A DNA stretch of 64,000 nucleotides. Source: an uncultured Clostridia bacterium (GTDB taxonomy: Bacteria; Bacillota; Clostridia; Christensenellales; Borkfalkiaceae). This document shows, piece after piece, positions 23,947 through 32,766 of this stretch. Position 1 is the stretch's first letter, and each line of letters begins with the position of its first letter. Where the stretch lies: positions 1 through 64,000 of the forward strand of contig CALVHH010000004.1 of the NCBI GenBank assembly GCA_944327465.1. The letters are read 5' to 3'. The notes beneath the pieces were generated by a model that searched no databases, was not told the origin of the DNA, and saw nothing but the letters and a program-made list of their open reading frames with translations. Position numbers and translations under genes: made by a program.

Positions 23947-26235
23947 ATGCGCAAAACCATCAAAAAAATCATATGCTTTGCAGCCGCCACGGTCACGGCT
24001 GCCGGGCTCGGGCTTGCCGCAGGCTGCGGCAACTGGACGGCGGACGGCGTCACTCCCGACGACTATTCTGCCGTCACGTCCAACGGCGGCTTTGCCGTGC
24101 AGACGGATAACTATGTATACTTCATCAACGGCTACGAGCTCAACACTGCCGACAACACCTTCGGCAAGCCCTTGAAGGGCTCCATACAGCGTATCTCGGT
24201 GGAGGACGTCGCCGCACGCAACTATACCGCCGCGCAGACGGTAGTGCCCCTTGTGGCGTATTCCACGCACTATCAGGCGGGCATATATATCTACGGCGAC
24301 AAGATATATTATTCCACGCCCTCCACGGCGCGCAACAGCTCGGGCGAGATACAGAACTCCAACCTCGAATTCAAGAGCTCTTCGCTCGACGGCACCGAAA
24401 CTATGTCCGAATACTACTTCCGTTCGGAAAATCTTTCGCTGCCCTACAGATACGTCAGACCCGAAGCCGACGGCGCGGTCTATCTCATGTACGCCGCCTC
24501 CGAAAGTCTGTACGGCGAGAGCACCGCGGTTACCAACATCCACTCGATAAATACGTCCACGGGCGAAAATACTCTGCTTGCCTACAACGTCAGCGAGTAC
24601 ATGTTCGATACTTCCGATCCCGAAAATCCCTATGTGTTCTACACGATGGGTGCCACCTATCTCCTCGGTTCGGACAACCATATCGACGAAGGCTACAACC
24701 AGCTCTATATGGTCAGGGCGGACGCCACCGAGGCGAACGAGTACGATTTTTCGTATGTCTCCGACTATGACGCCGAAGAAGACCCGCTCTACGTCAACTG
24801 CGGCGACCTCGTATACGACGGTATAGGCAGCGAAGCTTACGCCAACAGATACAGCCAGTTCAACTACGGCTACGGCAGCGGCGAAAGCTACGCTATAAAC
24901 CGCCCCGATTCCACTTACGAGCTGTCCTTCTACAGGGACGGCGTGCTCAACTACACCGTGCAGCAGTCGCTCGACGCCGCTGCAGGGCTCTATGAGATAG
25001 CTGTTTCCGATATCGATTCCGATTCCGACGGCGCCGCAGACGCGGGCTGGAACGCAATAACGGCAAACGATACCGCCGCGCTCAACGCTCATCGCCTGCT
25101 CATAACAGACGACGAGGTAGAATATATCCCCGTCAGCCTCGGCGGCGAGCAGTGGGTGCTCTACGCTGCCGACAGCGGTCTCGAGCTCGGCAAGCTCACG
25201 GGCGGCAAGCTTTCGGATGAGTTCGCCGTCACCAACAGCGGCAAGCCCACGATACTCGACGTGCGCGAAGAGACGACGGCTGCGGAGAGCGGCGAAGGTA
25301 CAGTCACCCATACTTATGTATATTATTCGCTTGACGGCGGAAACGGTTACACCTTCAACCGCATAGCTCTCAGCACCGACCCCGATAACTACCGTCCCAA
25401 CAAACTGCCCTACGAGGACGTTTACACCTATTCCGAAGTAAAGATCCTCGATCTGGACGCATGCTCCGACTGGTACATGCCCGAATTTGTGGGCAACACC
25501 ATACTCTTTGCCTCCGAAACCGAAGGCATGAGCTCTTATAACTACATCATGGCATGCGACCTGTCCTCGGAGGACGGCGACATGATGTCCAATGCCGAGC
25601 TCAACGCCTACAACGAAAAGTACGAAGCGGTCGCCGATGAGATAGCCGAATACGACGAGGAGACCAACTCCGACGGCACCGAAGCATATCAGTACCTCTC
25701 CGACGCGCTCACCTATGCCTTCTATACGGGCGACAGCGAATATCTTGCCGAACTCATTCAGGCATACGTCGACATACAGGGCGAGGACGAGGAATATCTC
25801 TATTCCGTGCGCAGCGCCGAAATATACATTGAGTTCTGCAACGCCACGGGCGACTGGGCGGCATATGCCGACGACGTGCGCACCGTCAACGGCGAGCAGG
25901 TGCACGCCAACAGGCAGCAGTACTACTACGCGCTGTTCGGCAGTATGACCGAAGAGGACGAAGACGGGCTGCTGCAGACCCTGCGCGGTTCGTACATGCA
26001 GAGCTATCCCCAGGATACCTCGACGTGGTGGACAAAGATGGGCACCGCATGGCAGATAGTGTTCATAATCGCCATGTGCGTGGTCGGGCTTGCAGTCATT
26101 GCCGGCATAGTCATACTCGTGATATGGCTCGTCCGCCGCAGCAAGAGCAAGAACGGCGACGAGGGCGCGGCAAGCGGCCGCCGCATCGACATCACCGACG
26201 ACAAGGATATCGACGTCTACAGCGACGAAAACTGA
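23947..26235 (+). CDS. large lipoprotein with C-terminal membrane helix
   Basis: 762 residues. The signal peptide ends in lipobox LAAGC, yet residues about 700-725 are a strong hydrophobic helix (WQIVFIIAMCVVGLAVIAGI and beyond) followed by RRSKSKNGDE and an acidic tail, so the protein appears tethered at both ends. The ectodomain is rich in Tyr, Asp and Ser with recurring VYFINGYEL-, IYYSTPS- and YVYYSLDGGN-type strands, as in beta-propeller sensors, then a helical stretch around residues 560-660. This could be a surface sensor or secretion-associated factor; no family recognised. A strong terminator follows. Confidence 0.75.
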   Translation: MRKTIKKIICFAAATVTAAGLGLAAGCGNWTADGVTPDDYSAVTSNGGFAVQTDNYVYFINGYELNTADNTFGKPLKGSIQRISVEDVAARNYTAAQTVVPLVAYSTHYQAGIYIYGDKIYYSTPSTARNSSGEIQNSNLEFKSSSLDGTETMSEYYFRSENLSLPYRYVRPEADGAVYLMYAASESLYGESTAVTNIHSINTSTGENTLLAYNVSEYMFDTSDPENPYVFYTMGATYLLGSDNHIDEGYNQLYMVRADATEANEYDFSYVSDYDAEEDPLYVNCGDLVYDGIGSEAYANRYSQFNYGYGSGESYAINRPDSTYELSFYRDGVLNYTVQQSLDAAAGLYEIAVSDIDSDSDGAADAGWNAITANDTAALNAHRLLITDDEVEYIPVSLGGEQWVLYAADSGLELGKLTGGKLSDEFAVTNSGKPTILDVREETTAAESGEGTVTHTYVYYSLDGGNGYTFNRIALSTDPDNYRPNKLPYEDVYTYSEVKILDLDACSDWYMPEFVGNTILFASETEGMSSYNYIMACDLSSEDGDMMSNAELNAYNEKYEAVADEIAEYDEETNSDGTEAYQYLSDALTYAFYTGDSEYLAELIQAYVDIQGEDEEYLYSVRSAEIYIEFCNATGDWAAYADDVRTVNGEQVHANRQQYYYALFGSMTEEDEDGLLQTLRGSYMQSYPQDTSTWWTKMGTAWQIVFIIAMCVVGLAVIAGIVILVIWLVRRSKSKNGDEGAASGRRIDITDDKDIDVYSDEN

Positions 26236-26247
26236 TAAGAATACCAA

Positions 26248-26280
26248 ACGGGCGCGACCTGGAGCCGCGCCCGTTTTTTT
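26248..26280 (+). terminator. terminator after TM-anchored lipoprotein
   Basis: ACGGGCGCG and CGCGCCCGT stem (26248-26256/26266-26274) with seven T. Confidence 0.9.
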
Positions 26281-26308
26281 GCGCTTAAAGCGCCTCTCTG
26301 CCCGAAAT

Positions 26309-26686
26309 TTAAAATATGTTTTCCAGCTTCACCGCATATGCCGATGGCAGCGAGGCAGCCATGCGCTTTACCACTTCGAGCTTGGCGAGCGCCTCCTTGT
26401 TCTCGCCGTTGCGTATGTGCCCGCCCGCTTCGCCCAGGTAATAGTCCAGCTGCGCTATGTCGTTGTGCGGTATAAAGATGTGCAGCCTGCTCTTTTTCTG
26501 CTCCCACAGCCCGTAAACTGCCTGCGCGTCGCCCTCCGTTGCGTCTCCGCTCTCCACCTTTTCATACAGCGCCGAGGCGGCGCGCTCCACCTCGCCGAAC
26601 TGCGTTTTTACAAAGTGTTCGGTAAATATGAACAGCGCGGCGCACAGCGCTATCGCCGCTGCAGTATATATGATGGACTTTACCAT
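26309..26686 (-). CDS. DUF4363 family protein
   Basis: 125 residues. The N-terminal membrane anchor (SIIYTAAAIALCAALFIFTEHF) is followed by a helical extracytoplasmic domain with many Glu and Lys (LYEKVESGDATEGDAQAVYG, NGENKEALAKLEVVKRM). This matches DUF4363, commonly encoded beside DUF421 in spore-forming Firmicutes. It overlaps the end of the DUF421 gene by 7 bp, so the two are translated together. Role unknown. Confidence 0.8.
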   Translation of the reverse strand: MVKSIIYTAAAIALCAALFIFTEHFVKTQFGEVERAASALYEKVESGDATEGDAQAVYGLWEQKKSRLHIFIPHNDIAQLDYYLGEAGGHIRNGENKEALAKLEVVKRMAASLPSAYAVKLENIF

Positions 26687-27351
26687 TTTTCCTTTACCTC
26701 TATGTGCTCGATCGAATAGGGCTTGCCCTTCTTTTGCAGATACACCCTGCCGTTGCCGTCCACAGTCATGACCAGCACGCCCTTTATGCTCGTGCTCCGT
26801 TCCTTCAAAAACGCCTTGAGCCCGTCCTCGCCTATGCCCGCCACCGCCATGTTCTTGCTGTCCGTTCTGCCGTTGTCAATTATCAATATCGGCAGCGTGG
26901 GCGTCTTGCGTTCGCGCTCGAGTGCGGTGAACGACCCGTTCGCCTCGTACAGCCCGTAATACACGTCGTCAAGGTTGAAGTACCCCGCTGCACGCATGCT
27001 CTCCACCAGGTCCGAAACATCCAGATTGTTTTTTTTCAGCTGATAGCCGTCTATGCCTTCCCGCGTTATTACCAGCGAAGGTCTGCCGCATATCATCGCC
27101 TTGAAGGGCTTGAACCACATGTCCAGCAGCCACATCGCCTGGTGTAGTATAAATATTGTCACCACCGCGACTATGCCGTACATCAGCGGTATCGAGCTGT
27201 CCGCCATGGGAATGCAGGCGAGTTCGGCTATCAGCATAGTTATAACAAACTCAAACGGCTGCATTTCGCCTATCTGGCTCTTGCCCATCAGCCGCATGCA
27301 TATCAGCAGCGTAATAAATATTATCGCCGTTCTTATGAATATCAGCGTCAT
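26680..27351 (-). CDS. DUF421 (YetF-like) membrane protein
   Basis: 223 residues from the ATG at 27351; a TTG two codons earlier is an alternative. Three N-terminal membrane helices (FIRTAIIFITLLICMRLMGK, FVITMLIAELACIPMA, YGIVAVVTIFILHQAMWLLD) precede the cytosolic domain with the family hallmarks RLMGKSQIGEMQPFEFV and GRPSLVITREGIDGYQLKKNNLDVSDL. Homologues in Bacillus have been linked to spores and the envelope; a precise function is not set. Forms a two-gene operon with the DUF4363 gene. Confidence 0.88.
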   Translation of the reverse strand: MTLIFIRTAIIFITLLICMRLMGKSQIGEMQPFEFVITMLIAELACIPMADSSIPLMYGIVAVVTIFILHQAMWLLDMWFKPFKAMICGRPSLVITREGIDGYQLKKNNLDVSDLVESMRAAGYFNLDDVYYGLYEANGSFTALERERKTPTLPILIIDNGRTDSKNMAVAGIGEDGLKAFLKERSTSIKGVLVMTVDGNGRVYLQKKGKPYSIEHIEVKEKW

Positions 27352-27388
27352 ATGCAATAAGTATGAATAAATAACGCCGCAAATATTC

Positions 27389-27417
27389 TTGCCAACCTCG
27401 GCGCCAAGTGGTATACT
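27389..27417 (+). promoter_or_regulatory. promoter of the folC-upstream RNA
   Basis: TTGCCA, 17 nt, TATACT; expected start about 27424. Confidence 0.75.
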
Positions 27418-27423
27418 ATAGCA

Positions 27424-27630
27424 TAATTATAAGTCGGGTGAAAATAAAAAGGCTTGTCCTTTCGACTAAGCGATGCGGGCACAATTCATCCGGCGGCGCA
27501 AGAAGTTGAATATTTTTGCTCAGTTGCGTAAAGTGGCGCGGGTAGGACAGCCCGCGCACGAAAGGCGGCTGCCTGCGGTGGCTGAGCGCGTCCTGAATGT
27601 GTTTTAAAGCGGGGCGGAGCCCCGCTTTTT
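27424..27630 (+). ncRNA. candidate structured RNA or attenuator upstream of folC
   Basis: About 207 nt between a good promoter and a terminator, with no ORF. A 5' hairpin is made by AGTCG (27432-27436) with CGACT (27463-27467), enclosing AAAGG-cttgt-CCTTT. A second hairpin is GCGCGGG (27536-27542) with CCCGCGC (27551-27557). Its loop AGGAC (27544-27548) can pair with GTCCT at 27590-27594, a possible pseudoknot. The terminator AAAGCGGGGC-GGA-GCCCCGCTTT (27606-27628) ends in T just 7 nt before the folC ATG. I could not match it to THF, ZTP, T-box, 6S or SRP consensus by eye. It is either a small RNA or a transcription attenuator for the folate operon. Confidence 0.6.
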
Positions 27631-27637
27631 GTTTGGT

Positions 27638-28834
27638 ATGGATAGTAACACACCCTTTCCCCGTGCGGGCATGAAGCCGGGCACCGGGCGCACGCGTGAG
27701 CTGCTCGACCGCCTGGGCTGTCCGGACAAAAAACTCAATATTCTGCACGTGGCGGGTTCAAACGGCAAGGGCTCGGTGTGCGCCTATCTTTCGCACATAC
27801 TGCGCGAAGGCGGGCTGCGCACGGGCACGTTCACTTCGCCCGCGGTCTTTGACCGCGGCGAGTGCTTTGCGATAGACTGTCTGCCCGCGCCCCGAGATAT
27901 ACTGCAGAAGTATACCGATGAGGCGCGCTCTGCCGCCGCGGGCATGGCGGATGCGCCCTCGCCGTTCGAGCTGGATACCTGCACCGCGCTTGCAATGTTC
28001 GCGGGCGAAGGCTGCACGCACTGCGTGCTCGAATGCGGGCTGGGCGGGCTGGAGGACGCCACCAACGCTGTGTCGCGCAAGAGCGTGGCTGTCATAACTT
28101 CGATAGCTCTCGAGCACACCGACATCCTCGGCTCTACCATAGCCGACATATGCCGCCACAAGGGCGGCATAATACGCGACTGCCCCGCAGTCGTGCCCGA
28201 CGATTTGCCCGACGAGGCTGCGGCGTACTTCGCCGCCCGCGGCGCGATCGCCGCGGGCGGCGGGCTGCAGATACTCTCGCGCACAGAAGACTGCCGGCGC
28301 TTTACCTACGGCGGCAGCGACTACGCCGTGCGCATGTACGGCGACGGACAGCTCAAAAATGCCGCGGTGGCAATAGAGTGCGCAAAGCTCATCGGCATCC
28401 CGCAGGACGCCGTGGCAAGGGGGCTGTATGCTGCGCGGCTGCCCGGCAGAGTGCAGCCGCTGCGCGCCGGCGGCAGGCTGTTCATACTCGACGGCGCCCA
28501 CAATCCCGGCGCGTTCGGTCCGCTTATGCAGTTTGCCGGCGGGGTGGAGGGGACAAAGAGCCTTGTGTATTCCTGCCTTTCGGATAAGGACGTCGAAGGC
28601 TGCGCGGCGGTGCTCTCGCACGTATTCGGCGAGGTCAACATAGCCCCGGCGCCCGACGGCAGGGGCATGGATACCGCCGCGATAGCCGCGGCTTTTGAAA
28701 AAAATCATGTAAAGGCGCACATATTCGCAGATATTCCCGCGGCGCTCGCCGCCGCGTCGGGCGATATCGTGGCGGTGTGCGGCACGTTCACCATTTTAAA
28801 GGAGGCAAAACAATGGATAGGGCAAGGGCAATGA
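27638..28834 (+). CDS. folC: dihydrofolate synthase / folylpolyglutamate synthase
   Basis: 398 residues from the ATG at 27638. It adds glutamate to dihydropteroate and folates in an ATP-dependent, Mur-ligase-like reaction. P-loop HVAGSNGKGSVCAYL, then RTGTFTSPAVFDRGE, LECGLGGLEDATN and HTDILGSTIADICRHKGGI, and the C-terminal domain with LDGAHNPGAF. The N-terminus is slightly short for the family, and no Shine-Dalgarno site precedes the ATG; the terminator of the upstream RNA abuts it, so expression should depend on readthrough. First gene of folC-folE-folP-folBK. Confidence 0.92.
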   Translation: MDSNTPFPRAGMKPGTGRTRELLDRLGCPDKKLNILHVAGSNGKGSVCAYLSHILREGGLRTGTFTSPAVFDRGECFAIDCLPAPRDILQKYTDEARSAAAGMADAPSPFELDTCTALAMFAGEGCTHCVLECGLGGLEDATNAVSRKSVAVITSIALEHTDILGSTIADICRHKGGIIRDCPAVVPDDLPDEAAAYFAARGAIAAGGGLQILSRTEDCRRFTYGGSDYAVRMYGDGQLKNAAVAIECAKLIGIPQDAVARGLYAARLPGRVQPLRAGGRLFILDGAHNPGAFGPLMQFAGGVEGTKSLVYSCLSDKDVEGCAAVLSHVFGEVNIAPAPDGRGMDTAAIAAAFEKNHVKAHIFADIPAALAAASGDIVAVCGTFTILKEAKQWIGQGQ

Positions 28835-29361
28835 AGGCGGTGGAGGAACTGCTCGCCGCCATGGGCGAGGACGTCGGGCGCGAAGGGCTCAAGGACACCC
28901 CCCGCCGCGTCGCCGATATGTACGAACAGCTGCTCTCGGGCATGGGCAGGACGGCTGAGAGCGAGCTTTCAAAGACGTTCGCCGTCGAAGGCGGCGACGT
29001 CGTCATCGAAAGGGGCATCACCTTCTCTTCGATGTGCGAACATCACCTCATGCCCTTCTTCGGCAAGGTGACGATAGCGTATATTCCCGATAAGCGCGTT
29101 GTTGGGCTTTCAAAGCTCGCCCGCTGCGTCGACGTGTACGCCGCAAGGCTTCAGCTGCAGGAGCGGCTGACCGCGCAGATAGCGCATGCCGTAATGGACT
29201 ACCTCTCGCCCAAAGGCGTAATGGTCATATGCAGCGCCGAACACACCTGCATGACCTGCCGCGGCGTAAAAAAGCCCGGCAGCACCACGGTGACTGCGGT
29301 CACCCTTGGCGACTTCCCCGCCGAAAAACGCGCCGAAGTGCTTGCTCTTTCGGAAAAATGA
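28813..29361 (+). CDS. folE: GTP cyclohydrolase I
   Basis: 182 residues. It converts GTP to 7,8-dihydroneopterin triphosphate, the first step of folate synthesis. The start at 28813 has a strong AAAGGAGG site and overlaps the end of folC by 22 bp. Zn ligands are visible in SSMCEHHLMPFFGK (Cys and His) and ICSAEHTCMTCRGVKKPGS (second Cys). Other family parts: REGLKDTPRRVADMYEQLL and YIPDKRVVGLSKLARCVD. Its stop overlaps the start of folP (ATGA). Confidence 0.97.
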   Translation: MDRARAMKAVEELLAAMGEDVGREGLKDTPRRVADMYEQLLSGMGRTAESELSKTFAVEGGDVVIERGITFSSMCEHHLMPFFGKVTIAYIPDKRVVGLSKLARCVDVYAARLQLQERLTAQIAHAVMDYLSPKGVMVICSAEHTCMTCRGVKKPGSTTVTAVTLGDFPAEKRAEVLALSEK

Positions 29362-30146
29362 GGATAGGCGGCAAGATTTTTGAAGGGCGCACCTATGTGA
29401 TGGCTATAATAAACGTGACGCCCGATTCTTTCTGGCGCGACAGCCGCGCCTCTGCCGAAAGCGCACTGTCCGCCGCCATGCGGGCGGCGGAAGAGGGGGC
29501 GGACATACTGGATATAGGCGCTCAGTCCACCCGCCCCGGCTATGCCGAAGTGAGTGCAGACGAGGAGCTCGCCCGCCTCGAAGTCCCGCTCGCCGCCATA
29601 TTGAAGGAGTGCCCGCTGCCCGTTTCGGTGGATACCTACTTTCCGCGTGTGGCGGATGCCGCCCTCGAAATGGGCGCACACATGATAAACGATGTGTGTG
29701 GGCTGACCCGCCCGGGCATGGCGCGGACAATAGCCGCCCACGGCGCCGCGGCGTGCATAATGCACAACAGTCCCGGACCCGTGACGGGCGACGTGTTCGG
29801 CGAGGTCAAGAGCTTTCTTTCGGCGCAGGTAAAGTCGGCGCTGGATGCGGGCATCCCGGCAGACGCGATCTGTCTGGACGGCGGCATAGGCTTTGCAAAG
29901 GACGGTGCGCAGAGCATGCGGCTGCTCAACGGCTATGCCCGCCTCAAATCGCTGGGCTATCCGCTGCTCCTGGGCTGCAGCCGCAAATCGCTGTTCGGCG
30001 GAAGGGTGGAGGACAGGCTGCCGCCCACGCTCGCCGCCACGCGCATGGCAGCCCGCGAGGGTATACTGTTCGTGCGCGTGCACGACGTCAAGAGCAATGT
30101 TGAGGAGATAAAAAGAGTTTATGAAGATAGTAATTACCGCGCTTGA
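29358..30146 (+). CDS. folP: dihydropteroate synthase
   Basis: 262 residues. It joins p-aminobenzoate to dihydropterin pyrophosphate; the sulphonamide target. The start is fixed by ATGA overlap with folE. TIM-barrel motifs: MAIINVTPDSF, DIGAQSTRPGY, VSVDTYFP, MINDVCGL, DAICLDGGIGFAKD, LLLGCSRKSLFGG and the final VRVHDVKSNVEEI. DSFWRDSR replaces the usual DSFSDGG in the first loop, a local variation. Complete and probably active. Confidence 0.95.
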   Translation: MRIGGKIFEGRTYVMAIINVTPDSFWRDSRASAESALSAAMRAAEEGADILDIGAQSTRPGYAEVSADEELARLEVPLAAILKECPLPVSVDTYFPRVADAALEMGAHMINDVCGLTRPGMARTIAAHGAAACIMHNSPGPVTGDVFGEVKSFLSAQVKSALDAGIPADAICLDGGIGFAKDGAQSMRLLNGYARLKSLGYPLLLGCSRKSLFGGRVEDRLPPTLAATRMAAREGILFVRVHDVKSNVEEIKRVYEDSNYRA

Positions 30147-30915
30147 AGTAATGGCTATGCACGGCGTTCACCCCGAAGAAAAGCTGACGCCCAAGCCGTT
30201 CGTGTTTGACGTCACGCTCGACTGCGACAACGACGCCGCAGGCATCAGCGACGAGCTTGGCGACACAGTCAGCTATTCGGATGTGTGCGCCCTCATAACG
30301 CATATCGCCCTTTCAAACAAGTTCGACCTCATCGAAAAGCTCGCTCGCGAGTGCGCATTTGCCATAATGGAGCGCTTTGAAAGGGCTGCCGCCGTCACCG
30401 TGCGCGTGAGCAAGCCCATGGCGCCCGTAAAGGCAAAGTTCGGCAATATCTCGGCGGAGTATGCGCTCGAGCGCAACGACGTATATCTCTCGCTCGGTTC
30501 AAGCACGGGCGACCGCGCCGCCAACCTCAACGCCGCCCTCGACGAGCTTTCAAAAATCAGGGGCATACGCCTCGTGCGCACTTCGTCGTTCATCGACACC
30601 GACCCCGTCGGCGGGGTGGCGCACAACGTCTTTTTAAACTGCGCGGCGCACATATCCTGCCTGCTTACGCCACGCGGGCTGCTCGCCGCCATCCACGGCG
30701 TCGAATCCAAACTCGGCAGGGTGCGCACCGTCCGCTGGGAGGACAGACCTATAGATATCGACATAATTTTCTTCGGCGACAAGGTCGTCTGCGGCGACGG
30801 GCTGGGCATTCCCCATCCGCTGTACCGCGGCAGGCAGTTCGTCATTGCTCCGCTCAAACAGCTCTGCCCCGAATTCGTCTGTCCGCTCACCCATACGGCT
30901 GTAAAGGACATGTAA
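30121..30915 (+). CDS. folBK: fused dihydroneopterin aldolase / HPPK
   Basis: 264 residues. Residues 1-118 are FolB (dihydroneopterin aldolase: MHGVHPEEKLTPKPFVFDVT, VSYSDVCALI, EKLARECAFAIM). Residues 122-264 are FolK (6-hydroxymethyl-dihydropterin pyrophosphokinase: VYLSLGSSTGDRAANL, FIDTDPVGG, VESKLGRVRTVRWEDRPIDI and DIDIIFFGD). The fusion carries out the two steps before dihydropteroate synthase. It overlaps folP by 26 bp. The operon lacks dihydrofolate reductase and p-aminobenzoate genes, which must be elsewhere or supplied. Confidence 0.95.
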   Translation: MKIVITALEVMAMHGVHPEEKLTPKPFVFDVTLDCDNDAAGISDELGDTVSYSDVCALITHIALSNKFDLIEKLARECAFAIMERFERAAAVTVRVSKPMAPVKAKFGNISAEYALERNDVYLSLGSSTGDRAANLNAALDELSKIRGIRLVRTSSFIDTDPVGGVAHNVFLNCAAHISCLLTPRGLLAAIHGVESKLGRVRTVRWEDRPIDIDIIFFGDKVVCGDGLGIPHPLYRGRQFVIAPLKQLCPEFVCPLTHTAVKDM

Positions 30916-30962
30916 ACTTGTCGCGCACCTGCCCGTCTGTGCGTTTAAACTTAACACATGCA

Positions 30963-31000
30963 AAAAAAAGTTTGTGCAAGTTGCACAAACTTTTTTAAAA
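30963..31000. terminator. bidirectional terminator of the folate operon
   Basis: AAAAAAGTTTGTGC-AAGTT-GCACAAACTTTTTT, perfect stem with A and T flanks. Confidence 0.92.
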
Positions 31001-31004
31001 TATC

Positions 31005-31033
31005 TATACAAATCGGCACAGGTGTGCTATAAT
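31005..31033 (+). promoter_or_regulatory. probable promoter of ppx/gppA gene
   Basis: TATACA, 17 nt, TATAAT; the -35 box is weak. The leader is about 128 nt. Confidence 0.5.
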
Positions 31034-31168
31034 TCAACATAGTGGAAAATGTATTTGCTTACTTGATTTATTAGTTTAATTCATCATAACAACAGGCAAC
31101 GCAATTGGCGCGGCAGGCAATTCGCGCCTCTATATATACTATGGACAATCGTCAAGGAAGTGTTTAAT

Positions 31169-32683
31169 TTGGAAAAAATCGGTATTATCGACCTGGGCTC
31201 GAACTCCGCCCGCCTGGTCATCGTCAATCTGTTTGCCGAAGGCTATTTTATGGTCGTCGACGAACTTAAAGAGAGCGTGCGGCTCGGGCAGGACATGGAG
31301 CGCGACGGCTTTTTAAAGCCTCAGCGCGTTGCGGAGACTATCAAAACTTTAAGGATGTTCAAAAAGCTGTGCGACGCAAGCGGCGTTACGCGCATAATTG
31401 CCGTTGCCACCGAAGCCGTCCGCCGCGCAAAAAATCAGCGGTCTTTCCTCGATGAAATACAGGCGAGCTGCGGCATAAAGATACGCGTACTCACCGCCGA
31501 AGAGGAGGCTACTTACGTCTACCGCGGCGTAATAAATTCCATGGATATCCCCAAGGGCATCATTTTGGAGATAGGCGGCGGGTCGACGAAGATAGTCTAC
31601 TACAACCGCAGGAACATGCTCAACTACGCCACGCTGCCCTTCGGCGCCGTCACGCTCACCGATCTGTTTGCAGGCGACGGGCTCAAGCCCGAAGCTCAGG
31701 CAGCCAAGATGGAGGAATTCTTCACCGAACAGCTCAAGGGGCTGGACTGGCTCACTCAGCTCGACCCCGAAGTGCAGATGATAGGCGTGGGCGGCAGCTT
31801 CCGCAACGTGTTCAAAATTAGCAAGATAGTGCACAAGTATCCTTTGGACACGGTGCACAATTTCAACATGCTCATGGAGGACTTTTTGCCGCTGTACGAC
31901 ATGATAAAGGTGCTGGACCTCGACAAAAAGAAGAAGATAAAGGGGCTTTCTGCCGAGCGTGCGGACATACTCCCCGCGGCGCTCGCCATAATAAAATCGT
32001 TCACGTCGTATATAAACGCCTCATCGTTCACCATTTCGGGCTCGGGGCTCAGGGAGGGCATCATGTTCAACCAGGCGCTGCCCGGCACGGTAGAAAAGCC
32101 CATTTCGGACGTGATGAACTATTCGCTTACCACGCTCGTCAAGTACTACGGCTGCGATGAAAAGCACGTTGAGCACGTCGTAAACCTTTCCATTCAGCTC
32201 TTCAAACAGCTCAGGGTGCTGCACAAGTTCCCCAGGCAGTATTTAAAGGTATTAAAGGTCGCCGCCATGCTGCATGACTGCGGCATGCGCATAAAGTATT
32301 ACAACCATCAGCGCCACAGCTGCTACATGATACTCAACTCCACCCTGTACGGCGTCAGCCACAGGGAGATAGTGCTCGCCGCGTTCACCGCGTGCTGCCA
32401 CAAAAAGGAGGACATCAACGCCTACGACTGGAACCGCTACCGCGATATCCTGCACGAAGACGACATTGAAATAGTCAAGCGTCTGGGCGTGATGCTGCGC
32501 ATAGCCGAAAGTCTGGACAGGTCCGATTCGGGCACCGTAAAGGGCATCAATTGCGATATTCTGGGCGATTCCGTGATAATGAAGACCGAAGTCGAAGGCG
32601 ACGCGGCGCTTGAAATACGCGACGCAATGGCGGCAGGAGCGGAGTTCAAAAAGGCTTTCCGCAAAAATCTGGAAATTCTTTAA
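31169..32683 (+). CDS. ppx: Ppx/GppA phosphatase family protein with HD domain
   Basis: 504 residues from TTG 31169, chosen because AAGGAAG ends 8 nt upstream; the in-frame GTG at 31160 overlaps that site. Family enzymes hydrolyse polyphosphate or pppGpp. The actin-like fold is shown by IGIIDLGSNSARLVIV, AVATEAVRRAKN, LEIGGGSTKIVYY, the glutamate-bearing EEEATYVYRG and ISGSGLREGIM. The C-terminal HD-like domain (residues about 330-504) has VAAMLHDCGMRIKYYNHQRH. Polyphosphate versus alarmone preference cannot be read from the sequence. Ends at its own terminator. Confidence 0.9.
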   Translation: MEKIGIIDLGSNSARLVIVNLFAEGYFMVVDELKESVRLGQDMERDGFLKPQRVAETIKTLRMFKKLCDASGVTRIIAVATEAVRRAKNQRSFLDEIQASCGIKIRVLTAEEEATYVYRGVINSMDIPKGIILEIGGGSTKIVYYNRRNMLNYATLPFGAVTLTDLFAGDGLKPEAQAAKMEEFFTEQLKGLDWLTQLDPEVQMIGVGGSFRNVFKISKIVHKYPLDTVHNFNMLMEDFLPLYDMIKVLDLDKKKKIKGLSAERADILPAALAIIKSFTSYINASSFTISGSGLREGIMFNQALPGTVEKPISDVMNYSLTTLVKYYGCDEKHVEHVVNLSIQLFKQLRVLHKFPRQYLKVLKVAAMLHDCGMRIKYYNHQRHSCYMILNSTLYGVSHREIVLAAFTACCHKKEDINAYDWNRYRDILHEDDIEIVKRLGVMLRIAESLDRSDSGTVKGINCDILGDSVIMKTEVEGDAALEIRDAMAAGAEFKKAFRKNLEIL

Positions 32684-32712
32684 ATAAAAGCCGCCACAGG
32701 CGGCTTTTATTT
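32682..32712 (+). terminator. terminator overlapping the ppx stop codon
   Basis: AAATAAAAGCCGCC-ACA-GGCGGCTTTTATTT; the stem begins within the TAA stop. Confidence 0.88.
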
Positions 32713-32756
32713 GGTCAAAGCCCGCAAAAAACAGAGCATTTTGTTTAATTTTGTGA

Positions 32757-32762
32757 TATAAT
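32757..32762 (+). promoter_or_regulatory. -10 box close to the maf start
   Basis: TATAAT with only 4 nt before the ATG at 32767 and no ribosome site. The -35 position (GAGCAT) is poor. Suggests a leaderless or nearly leaderless start. Confidence 0.45.
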
Positions 32763-32766
32763 CAGT

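Noticed and set aside
23938..26247. A long open frame fully antisense to the TM-anchored lipoprotein
   Set aside because: The plus strand has signal peptide, lipobox, ribosome site, promoter and terminator. The antisense product is a Val/Gly/Arg/His/Tyr-rich shadow with no start signals, caused by high GC third positions.
27424..27630. T-box or known folate riboswitch upstream of folC
   Set aside because: There is no T-box sequence with specifier stem and no match to the THF or ZTP core that I can recognise; kept as an unidentified structured RNA.
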